Source: Chloroflexia bacterium (lineage in GTDB: Bacteria; Chloroflexota; Chloroflexia; QHBQ01; JADMIH01). From it: DNA of 11,389 nt. Both the position numbers and the translations under genes were made by a program. Positions 1 to 4,824 of the stretch are shown here, in pieces; position 1 is the first letter of the stretch; every line of letters begins with the position of its first letter. The stretch is taken from the NCBI GenBank assembly GCA_025927935.1, contig JAICKM010000154.1, positions 1 to 11,389 of the forward strand, read 5' to 3'. The notes beneath the pieces were generated by a model that saw only the letters and a program-made list of their open reading frames with translations, made no database searches and was not told the DNA's origin.

Positions 1-369
1 CTGCTGGCGAGCGCGGGCGTCAGCGTCCTGCTCTGGCCGCTTCCCGCCCTCACCGGCGATATTGTATCCTTCGGCATCGCCTGGGCCCTCGTCAACGGGG
101 CGGTTGCCGGCACCTTCACCCTCTCGTTCAACGTGCTGGCCGGCTCCACCACCCCCCAAGCGCGGGGCCGGGTGATGATCTTCTCCTACCTGCCGGTGGT
201 GGCCGGCCAGGCGATCGGTCCGGCGCTGGGCAGCGTGGTCACGCCGATCAGCCTGTTCGCCGTCTTTCCGCTGGCCGCGGCCCTGACCGCCAGCGGCATC
301 GCCGCGATGCTCCTGGCCCACCGGCAGCCGGTCGCCGCAACGCCCGAGCGGGTTAACGGGCAGGGTTGA
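1..369 (+). CDS. MFS transporter, C-terminal part (5' end outside window)
   Basis: The reading frame is open from base 1 and stops at 367-369, giving 122 residues of a truncated-by-window protein. Four hydrophobic segments are visible at about residues 1-19, 21-48, 62-85 and 88-112. The third carries a GRVMIFSYLPVVAGQAIGP stretch that resembles the charged loop plus glycine/proline-rich helix found late in major facilitator superfamily transporters. The tail after the last helix is short and polar, as expected for a cytoplasmic C-terminus. From family knowledge this would be a secondary transporter or drug efflux protein in the cytoplasmic membrane; the substrate cannot be read from this part. 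The in-frame GTG at 133 is internal to the gene and is not its start. A non-MFS polytopic protein is possible but less likely. Confidence 0.72.
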   Translation: MLASAGVSVLLWPLPALTGDIVSFGIAWALVNGAVAGTFTLSFNVLAGSTTPQARGRVMIFSYLPVVAGQAIGPALGSVVTPISLFAVFPLAAALTASGIAAMLLAHRQPVAATPERVNGQG

Positions 370-488
370 AACCGGGTATAGTTCCGCTGTCCGCGATGCT
401 CCGTCCGGCTTACGTAGCCCATGCGGCACATTGGTGGGCGATGAACCACTGTGGGCAGGTTTGAGTTGGCAGTGGGATCAGGCACCGT
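370..488. other. gap between MFS gene and transposase remnant
   Basis: This stretch contains no convincing gene on either strand and no clear terminator hairpin after the MFS gene. It probably holds the outer deletion scar of the IS5-type element; I could not find a terminal inverted repeat in it. Confidence 0.4.
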
Positions 489-691
489 TTTGCCGCCGTC
501 AAAGCCGCGTTCGCCGCCTTGATCGGCACTCTTTACGCTTTGACTATCAATGCTGGCCGCGCTAGGTTGCTCAGCACCACCAGCGGCACCACGCCGCTGG
601 TCGCGTAGAGCTTCGTGTACCTTCTGCCAGGTGCCGTCGTCACGCCAAGCATAGAAGTAATGCGAGACGATCTTGTAAGGCGGCGGCAACC
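489..691 (-). pseudogene. IS5-family transposase remnant (internal fragment)
   Basis: Read on the minus strand, about 66 residues match the middle of IS5-group DDE transposases: LPPPYKIVSHYFYAWRDDGTW, then a linker, then SIDSQSVKSADQGGERGFDGGK. The IDSQSVK stretch contains the first aspartate of the DDE catalytic triad, and the preceding YFYAWRDDGTW belongs to the N-terminal DUF4096-type region. Similarity stops abruptly after GGK near 489, where intact family members continue KVKGRKRH..., and also before LPPP near 690. The second D, the E and both terminal inverted repeats are missing, so this is a dead fragment. It marks past insertion and deletion between the MFS gene and the next region. 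The open frame runs further in both directions by chance, but those parts show no transposase similarity. Confidence 0.8.
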
Positions 692-860
692 GGTTCAACC
701 TGGCCTTCGCCACAGCGGGCAGTGGGTCGAGCCGTATACCGGCCTGACTCTGGACGAGTGCCTGGCAAGCATCCGGGATGACCCTTTCTTTGCGCTGTGG
801 CCGGACGGACTATGGTTTGACCTGACCGCGAAACCGGCCCGCGCGCCGGCCCGTTTATAG
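690..860 (+). pseudogene. possible 3' remnant of an unrecognised host gene
   Basis: The plus-strand frame from about 690 to the TAG at 858-860 encodes roughly 56 residues, including VEPYTGLTLDECLASIRDD and PFFALWPDGLWFDLTAKP. Codon use looks like the real genes nearby, with mostly G/C third positions and many tryptophan and aspartate codons, and the frame begins exactly where transposase similarity on the other strand ends. I infer that an insertion removed the upstream part of a gene and left this C-terminal piece. I do not recognise the family. No start codon with a ribosome binding site lies at the head of this piece, so it is probably not expressed as such. It could also be a chance open frame. 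Confidence 0.3.
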
Positions 861-923
861 AGTGAGCAGGGTTGGCCTAACGCCCGGCGCATACGGACAT
901 GGGTCGCGTTACCGGCGGCGGCG

Positions 924-952
924 TTGACAAGCCCCCACCACAAGCGTATACT
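924..952 (+). promoter_or_regulatory. sigma-70-type promoter, near-consensus
   Basis: A perfect -35 hexamer TTGACA at 924-929 is followed by a 17-bp spacer and a -10 hexamer TATACT (one mismatch from TATAAT) at 947-952. Transcription would begin around 958-960, exactly at the 5' arm of a 12-bp stem (957-968 with 1000-1011). It points toward the MgtE_N/CBS gene at 1453, leaving an unusually long leader of about 490 nt. Such a match is rare by chance in this GC-rich DNA. Confidence 0.75.
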
Positions 953-956
953 AAGC

Positions 957-1452
957 CTGGGCGTATGCATGAATCCGCCGAATGTAGTTGTGTTTGGCAG
1001 CATGCGCCCGGTTACGGGAGCGTCGCAGCGCACCCATCCCACCCAGGATCGGGGTGGACGACGCCGGAGTGTTTTCCGGCGCGATGGCGACAACGCCGCT
1101 GCGACATCCGTGGCGCACTTCTGGGGTGCGCCCGGCCTCCCGCCAGTCAGAAAGAGCAGGGTATTGCATGGACGTTGGTCCCGGTATGCGGCCCACGCTG
1201 GTCATGATCGCCTCTATAGGAGGCCGGCGAGCGACCAGGTGGGCGTCTGCAGTGACTAGCGTAGCACAACTGGAGAGACAACCCCGTCGAGGGGGCCGAT
1301 TCGGCGTGGGCCGGGCGGCCCGCTGTCCGCACTCCCAGGAGCCGGGCGGCTAGGGCACACGCCCCGGTTCCGGCATCAGCAGGGCCTGCGCTCTGCGCCG
1401 CGCGCCTGATCCCACCCCCTCATGCTGCAAAGCGGAAGGGAGGTGGATTTTT
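957..1452 (+). ncRNA. candidate structured leader RNA upstream of the MgtE_N/CBS gene
   Basis: About 490 nt between the promoter and the next start codon hold no convincing gene but many stems. The clearest are: 957-968 with 1000-1011 (12 bp, two G-U), carrying an inner stem 977-982/993-998; 1020-1025 with 1059-1064, enclosing 1031-1035/1052-1056 and 1036-1039/1046-1049; 1063-1068 with 1075-1080, which competes with the previous stem; 1112-1118 with 1126-1132 (GGCGCAC/GTGCGCC); 1191-1203 with 1233-1244 (12 bp, one bulged G at 1197), enclosing 1210-1214/1220-1224; small hairpins 1282-1285/1291-1294, 1295-1298/1302-1305 and 1308-1312/1317-1321; and a final helix masking the ribosome binding site. 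I found no M-box, c-di-AMP, cobalamin, TPP, RNase P, tmRNA or SRP signature. It may be a riboswitch-like leader or an independent small RNA followed by read-through. GC-rich DNA folds readily, so covariation evidence would be decisive. Confidence 0.45.
1412..1446 (+). promoter_or_regulatory. putative anti-Shine-Dalgarno hairpin controlling the MgtE_N/CBS gene
   Basis: CCACC at 1412-1416 pairs with GGTGG at 1442-1446; after a C/A mismatch, 1418-1420 pairs with 1438-1440. The loop is 17 nt (1421-1437). The 3' arm is the ribosome binding site GGAGGTG (1439-1445), located 7 nt before the ATG at 1453. If formed, the helix would block translation initiation. It lies at the end of the structured leader, where a translational expression platform would be expected. 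Regulation is inferred, not shown. Confidence 0.4.
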
Positions 1453-2727
1453 ATGCCTTTTTTGAGTGCGCTGCTGAATCAGCCGGTCCGGGATGGCCGG
1501 GGCGAGATCGTGGGCAAGTGCGTGGACGTGTTTGTCGACCCGGTGGAGGGCTTCCCCGCCGTGGTCGCCATTGCCTTGCGCCGCCAAAACCAGGATTTCA
1601 TGATTGCGGCGGTCGATATCGCCACACTCGATGACCGCCGGATCGCCCTGCGCGAACGGTTGCGCGACCTGGCGATGTATGAGCCGCACGGCGATGAAAT
1701 CGGGCTGGCGAGCCAGGTGATGGACCGGCAGATCATCGACGTGCATGGCCGGCGCGTGGTGCGCGTCCATGACCTGCAACTGGCGCGCACCAACGGCCAC
1801 TACCGGCTGGTGGGCATTGACGCCACCCCCCGCGCCATGCTGCGCCGCCTGGGCCTGGAAGGACTGGTCAGCGGCCTGCTCCGCCTGGTCGGCCTGGGCA
1901 AAGTCCTCGGCGACGGCTGTATTCCCTGGAACCAGTTGGACCCGGTCGCCATCGGCCCGGCGGGTATCCCGCTGAAGACCGATCACACCGACCTGAGCCA
2001 CCTCCACCCGGCCGACCTGGCGGATATTGTGGAGCAACTCGACCAGACGGCCGGCGGCTATCTGCTGTCGAGCCTCGACGCCGATATGGCGGCGGATACG
2101 TTGCAGGAAGTGGAACCTGAATCGCAGGCGTCGCTCATGGAGCAACTGGACACCGAGCGGGCCGCCGACATCCTCGACCGGATGCCGCCCGACGAAGCCG
2201 CCGACCTGCTGGCCGATCTGCCCGAAGAGCGCGTCGCCGAGCTACTGGCGCACATGGAGCCGATTGAGGCCGCCGATGTGCGCGAACTGCTGGCCTATCC
2301 CGAAGATAGCGCGGGCGGGCGTATGACGACCGACTACCTCACCATTAGCCCCGACCTGACCGCGATGGAGACCATCGAGCGGATGCGCCGCCAGGCGTCC
2401 GAAGTCGAGAGCCAGTATATCTACGTGGCCGAGCCGGACGAGCACCTGGTCGGCGTGATCTCGCTGCGCGATCTGATTGTCTCCCCGCCGGAGACGGCGG
2501 TGCGCGACTTCATGACCACGCCGGTGATCAGCGTGGGAGCCGACACGCCGCAGGAAGAGGTGGCCGCGGTGCTGACCAAGTACGATCTGCTCGCCGTCCC
2601 CGTGGTGGACGGCGAGCACAAAATCCTGGGCATCGTGACCGTGGACGACGTGCTGGATGCGCTGCTGCCCGCCGGATGGCGCAAGAACCTGCCGCGTATC
2701 TACAAGACCGCCCCCCTGCCGCGCTGA
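1453..2727 (+). CDS. soluble PRC-barrel-like / MgtE_N / tandem CBS protein lacking the MgtE channel
   Basis: This 424-residue cytoplasmic protein starts at an ATG preceded by a strong site GGAGGTG with 7-nt spacing. Residues about 1-80 (VRDGRGEIVGKCVDVFVDP...) and again about 85-170 look like PRC-barrel modules. Residues about 183-288 are the acidic helical repeat domain of MgtE magnesium channels, with HPADLADIVEQLD, ERAADILDRMPPDEAADLL and LLAYPEDSAGGRM. Two CBS domains follow at about 291-348 and 354-408. In full MgtE the N and CBS domains sense Mg2+ and gate a five-helix pore; here the protein ends just after CBS2, with no membrane helix and no continuation in another frame. Similar stand-alone proteins are known in Actinobacteria and Chloroflexota, often annotated as magnesium transporters. 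I infer a metal- or nucleotide-sensing regulatory partner rather than a transporter. It lies convergent to a membrane protein gene. Confidence 0.85.
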   Translation: MPFLSALLNQPVRDGRGEIVGKCVDVFVDPVEGFPAVVAIALRRQNQDFMIAAVDIATLDDRRIALRERLRDLAMYEPHGDEIGLASQVMDRQIIDVHGRRVVRVHDLQLARTNGHYRLVGIDATPRAMLRRLGLEGLVSGLLRLVGLGKVLGDGCIPWNQLDPVAIGPAGIPLKTDHTDLSHLHPADLADIVEQLDQTAGGYLLSSLDADMAADTLQEVEPESQASLMEQLDTERAADILDRMPPDEAADLLADLPEERVAELLAHMEPIEAADVRELLAYPEDSAGGRMTTDYLTISPDLTAMETIERMRRQASEVESQYIYVAEPDEHLVGVISLRDLIVSPPETAVRDFMTTPVISVGADTPQEEVAAVLTKYDLLAVPVVDGEHKILGIVTVDDVLDALLPAGWRKNLPRIYKTAPLPR

Positions 2728-2785
2728 ACCCCGCGTGGCCCGGCGCCCGGCCTGGCTTTGCGATATCGGCGCCGTGGGGTAGCCG

Positions 2786-2810
2786 TAGCGGGCGGGATCG
2801 CCCGTCGCTA
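2786..2810. terminator. intergenic hairpin between convergent genes
   Basis: TAGCG at 2786-2790 pairs with CGCTA at 2806-2810, and CGGG at 2793-2796 pairs with CCCG at 2801-2804 around an ATCG loop; G2791-T2805 is a G-U pair and G2792 a bulge. It sits between the stop of the plus gene (2727) and the stop of the minus gene (2808-2810), where it could end transcription from either side. No U-tract follows, so it is weak as an intrinsic terminator. Confidence 0.35.
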
Positions 2811-3413
2811 GTAGCGCACGATATAGGTCGGTCCGGTCGGCGGAGGAGAGGGCGTGAGTTGCTCGTTCGCCGGTTGATTCTGCTGTGCGGTTTGCGCGAG
2901 CATGTCGATTGTTTGGCACGCCTGCCAGCCCTGGAACATATGGTAGATCGCATAGAGGTGGATGGTGCTGCTAAACAGGATCGCGCGTAGCTCCTCCGGT
3001 GAGGCGCCCTGGCGCAGCACGGGCATCGCCAATCCCATGAGCAACAGCGTGTCCAGCAGGTACAGCCCCAACCCCAGAATAAAGATCCAGCCCTGCCCCT
3101 GACGGGCCAGGGTGCCCACAACCATCAGCAGGCCCACCACCGTCACATCAAAAGTCAGGGCGAGGACCGGCCCTGGCCCGCCAATCTTCGTGCCCCAGGT
3201 GTCGAAGACTTGGGTCGCCCACAGGCCGAGCGTGAAGCCGAAATCGATCTTCAGCAACCCGAGGATCGAGTTGAGCATGGAGAGACCGGCGACCCAGAAG
3301 AACCAGTTGGCTCCTCCGATCATCTGCCGGGTGAGCCGCGGGATCGTCCGGCTGCGGGCGAGATCGTCCGGCGCGGGGTACGCTGCGGGCGATGCAGGGT
3401 CGTGATAGTGCAT
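2808..3413 (-). CDS. four-helix integral membrane protein of unknown function
   Basis: This encodes 201 residues from an ATG at 3413. That start is chosen because GAGGAG (3428-3423) lies 9 nt upstream; an in-frame TTG at 3440 would add nine residues but lacks a comparable site. Hydrophobic segments at about residues 36-54 (NWFFWVAGLSMLNSILGLL), 82-102, 109-132 and 144-164 suggest four membrane helices. The N-terminus (about 30 residues) and the Gln/Pro-rich C-terminal 35 residues are polar, consistent with both ends on one side. The ISS/HLYAIYHMFQGW pattern in helix 4 and W/G/N positions in helix 1 resemble conserved hypothetical membrane proteins, but I do not recognise a named family. It has its own likely promoter upstream. 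Its place next to the MgtE_N/CBS gene could hint at a shared role, but convergent orientation argues against an operon. Confidence 0.75.
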   Translation of the reverse strand: MHYHDPASPAAYPAPDDLARSRTIPRLTRQMIGGANWFFWVAGLSMLNSILGLLKIDFGFTLGLWATQVFDTWGTKIGGPGPVLALTFDVTVVGLLMVVGTLARQGQGWIFILGLGLYLLDTLLLMGLAMPVLRQGASPEELRAILFSSTIHLYAIYHMFQGWQACQTIDMLAQTAQQNQPANEQLTPSPPPTGPTYIVRY

Positions 3414-3430
3414 TGAGCGCGGCTCCTCAA

Positions 3431-3446
3431 CCGGGTTCAACCCCGG
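3431..3446. repeat. short imperfect palindrome, REP-like
   Basis: CCGGGTTCAACCCCGG forms CCGGG/CCCGG arms (3431-3435 with 3442-3446) around TTCAAC. It resembles the core of the GGTTTCAAACC-type palindrome at 10897-10915 and lies in the 5' leader of the minus-strand membrane protein gene, just upstream of its ribosome binding site. Confidence 0.3.
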
Positions 3447-3512
3447 CGATCTGCGGACGCGCTACCAATTCGCTGCCCGCTTGCCTGAGACCACCAACTT
3501 GGTCCTACGCAC

Positions 3513-3518
3513 ATTATA
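3513..3518 (-). promoter_or_regulatory. -10 box for the four-helix membrane protein gene
   Basis: On the minus strand this reads TATAAT, a perfect -10 hexamer in an AT-rich island. Transcription would begin near 3506, giving a 5' leader of about 90 nt before the ATG at 3413. No convincing -35 hexamer is found 16-18 bp upstream. Confidence 0.35.
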
Positions 3519-3593
3519 GAATTTGTACATTACCACCGCGCTTACTCAAGCTTACGCTTTGATTTACAGTCCTGTAGCATCCCCGCCCGGTTT

Positions 3594-3607
3594 GGCACAT
3601 AACTTGC
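3594..3607 (+). promoter_or_regulatory. sigma-54-like -24/-12 promoter
   Basis: TGGCAC (3593-3598), five bases, then TTGC (3604-3607) matches the sigma-54 consensus, with GG at 3594-3595 and GC at 3606-3607 exactly 10 nt apart. Predicted start is near 3618, about 36 nt before the ATG at 3655. No good -35/-10 pair competes for this gene. A hairpin TCGGT/ACCGA (3627-3631 with 3636-3640) sits directly before the ribosome binding site. It depends on the organism having RpoN, which cannot be seen here. Confidence 0.35.
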
Positions 3608-3654
3608 CCAACAAGCTCCGCATAGATCGGTTTTGACCGAAAGGAGCCAGCAAT

Positions 3655-4128
3655 ATGAGCGATGAGAATCAAGATCGGGGCTACAGCGACAGCACCGGCT
3701 ACGCTGCGAGTGAGCAGCCCTGGCGCAAAGAGCGCAATGAGCCGGAGCCTAAAGCGATTGAGGGCGAGCATGCAGGCCGCCGCATTCCCGAAGAGAAGCA
3801 GCGCCAGACCATGGACGACACCGGCGTGGGCGCGGCCAGCCAGGTGGAAGGCGACGACTCCGGCGGTGGGCGCGGGCGCGAAGGCGGCCTGGCGACCGGC
3901 ACCAACTATGGGTCGAGCGGCGACCACCAGGGCACGACCGATACTCCCGGCGGCGGCCCTGGTACCACTCACGCCCGCGGCGCCGGGCGCGATACTGAAG
4001 GCGCCTTCGGCGAGGAGACCGCCCGCAATAACGCCAACCCGCACAATGATTTCCGCGATGCCGGGATCTCGAAGCGCGAGGTCGGCATCAACGAGCACGG
4101 CGACCGCACCCAGGGCGGCGACATGTAG
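3655..4128 (+). CDS. small, highly hydrophilic Gly-rich protein (hydrophilin-like), unknown function
   Basis: This encodes 157 residues from an ATG with AAGGAG (3641-3646) 8 nt upstream. The protein is rich in Gly, Glu, Asp, Arg, Asn and Thr, has almost no hydrophobic residues, no membrane segment and no signal peptide, so it should be largely disordered. The middle (about residues 60-125) is a chain of short Gly-rich acidic and basic stretches such as DDSGGGRGREGG and TDTPGGGPGTTHARG. Composition resembles hydrophilins, LEA-like and general-stress proteins that protect against drying or osmotic shock; this is an analogy by composition, not recognised homology. It stands alone, with its own apparent sigma-54-like promoter and a terminator at 4204-4240. 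The long open frame antisense to it is ignored because it lacks a ribosome binding site and has low-complexity coding character. Confidence 0.75.
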   Translation: MSDENQDRGYSDSTGYAASEQPWRKERNEPEPKAIEGEHAGRRIPEEKQRQTMDDTGVGAASQVEGDDSGGGRGREGGLATGTNYGSSGDHQGTTDTPGGGPGTTHARGAGRDTEGAFGEETARNNANPHNDFRDAGISKREVGINEHGDRTQGGDM

Positions 4129-4131
4129 CAT

Positions 4132-4149
4132 GTGCTGAGTGCTGAGTGC
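4132..4149. repeat. short tandem repeat, 7-bp unit
   Basis: GTGCTGA occurs at 4132-4138 and 4139-4145, followed by a partial GTGC, directly after the stop codon of the hydrophilic protein gene. It is a small non-coding microsatellite-like tract. Confidence 0.5.
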
Positions 4150-4203
4150 CAAGTGGGGTGACCATTGGGCGCGCGGCGCTTGATGGTAGTGTTTGAGCAA
4201 GAA

Positions 4204-4240
4204 AAAACCCGGCGGGTCCCATAAAGGGGCGCCGGGTTTT
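4204..4240. terminator. bidirectional intrinsic terminator
   Basis: AAAACCCGGCG at 4204-4214 pairs perfectly with CGCCGGGTTTT at 4230-4240, an 11-bp stem; inside, CCC (4218-4220) can pair with GGG (4226-4228). The T-run (4237-4240) serves the plus-strand gene ending at 4128, and the A-run (4202-4207) serves trxA on the minus strand, which ends at 4289. Confidence 0.8.
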
Positions 4241-4288
4241 CACTGCTCTGCGGCGGGCCGGCTGTCGCCGGATCGCCCGGGGAGTCCT

Positions 4289-4630
4289 TTAGCTGGCTTG
4301 CGCGATGCCGAGCGCGCGGTCGATCTGGCGCTTGAGTTGCGGCTTGGGGGCAAAGCCGATCAGGCGATGCACCTCTTTGCCGCCCTGGAAGATGACCAGG
4401 GTGGGGATGCTCTGGATGCCAAATTGAGTCGCCGAGTCGTAGTTCTCGTCGGTGTTCAGTTTTGCAAACTGGATCTTACCGTCATATTCTTTGCTGAGTT
4501 CTTCGAGGACGGGCGCCATCATTTTGCACGGGCCACACCAGGGGGCCCAGAAATCGACAATCACAGGCAACTCGCTCTCCAAAACGGCGTTCTGGAAAGT
4601 GGCGTCGTCTACATGCTTGGTGTCTGCCAC
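4289..4630 (-). CDS. trxA: thioredoxin
   Basis: A 113-residue classical thioredoxin, the cytoplasmic disulfide reductase that passes electrons from thioredoxin reductase to targets such as ribonucleotide reductase and methionine sulfoxide reductases. The active site is W31-C32-G33-P34-C35-K36 within VDFWAPWCGPCKMMAP; the buried aspartate D26 and the cis-proline P76 in SIPTLVIF are present. Length and motif order are typical of the family. The start is a GTG at 4630 with AAAGGAG 10 nt upstream. It has its own promoter (-10 on the minus strand at 4694-4699), so it is not simply the tail of the peptidase operon. MsrA and MsrB, which usually depend on thioredoxin, are encoded about 2.2 kb away on the other strand. 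The gene symbol is used in the generic sense, since paralogues may exist. Confidence 0.95.
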   Translation of the reverse strand: MADTKHVDDATFQNAVLESELPVIVDFWAPWCGPCKMMAPVLEELSKEYDGKIQFAKLNTDENYDSATQFGIQSIPTLVIFQGGKEVHRLIGFAPKPQLKRQIDRALGIAQAS

Positions 4631-4693
4631 TGTAATTACACTCCTTTCGCACCTTGTGCCGGACTCTGCCCGGTAGGTGTCACTACTCTATTT

Positions 4694-4722
4694 AGTATAC
4701 GCTAGCCGGATCTGTGCCGTCA
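4694..4722 (-). promoter_or_regulatory. trxA promoter
   Basis: On the minus strand a -10 hexamer TATACT lies at 4699-4694. The -35 region reads TGACGG at 4722-4717 with a 17-bp spacer, or CTGACG with 18 bp, a partial match to TTGACA. Start would be near 4687, about 56 nt before the GTG. Confidence 0.45.
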
Positions 4723-4740
4723 GTGATGCTTGTTACATTC

Positions 4741-4770
4741 GGCGCGCCCGTCCGTATGGGCGGGCGCGCC
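4741..4770. terminator. strong GC hairpin downstream of the peptidase gene
   Basis: GGCGCGCCCGTCC (4741-4753) pairs with GGGCGGGCGCGCC (4758-4770), a 13-bp stem with one G-U and a GTAT loop. It lies between the stop of the minus-strand peptidase gene (4825) and the trxA promoter. It lacks a T-run, so it may be a transcript-end stabiliser or Rho-assisted terminator rather than an intrinsic one. Confidence 0.5.
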
Positions 4771-4824
4771 GCCTACAGCGGCCAATCGCGGTGTCTATGT
4801 GCAAAACTCGTGCCGCCCGCTAGC

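Noticed and set aside
364..373. GGTT/AACC mini-palindrome at the MFS stop codon
   Set aside because: Only four-base arms; too short to call a REP element or terminator.
899..1353. Several overlapping short open frames in the leader region
   Set aside because: They overlap one another in different frames, have no good ribosome binding sites and give compositionally random Arg/Pro/Ser-rich translations.
957..1452. M-box magnesium riboswitch, c-di-AMP riboswitch, RNase P RNA, tmRNA or SRP RNA
   Set aside because: The conserved core strings of these RNAs were looked for by eye on both strands and are absent; without a covariance search this exclusion is not absolute.
1420..2145. Long minus-strand open frame opposite the MgtE_N/CBS gene
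   Set aside because: It is a shadow of a clear domain-bearing gene; GC-rich codon use opens the antisense frame, and no ribosome binding site or family motif is present.
3514..4200. Minus-strand open frame of 228 codons over the hydrophilic protein gene
   Set aside because: It overlaps the plus gene, which has a good ribosome binding site; its Ala/Val-rich translation is the expected antisense of a Gly/Asp/Arg-rich gene, and it runs across the bidirectional terminator side without a start signal.
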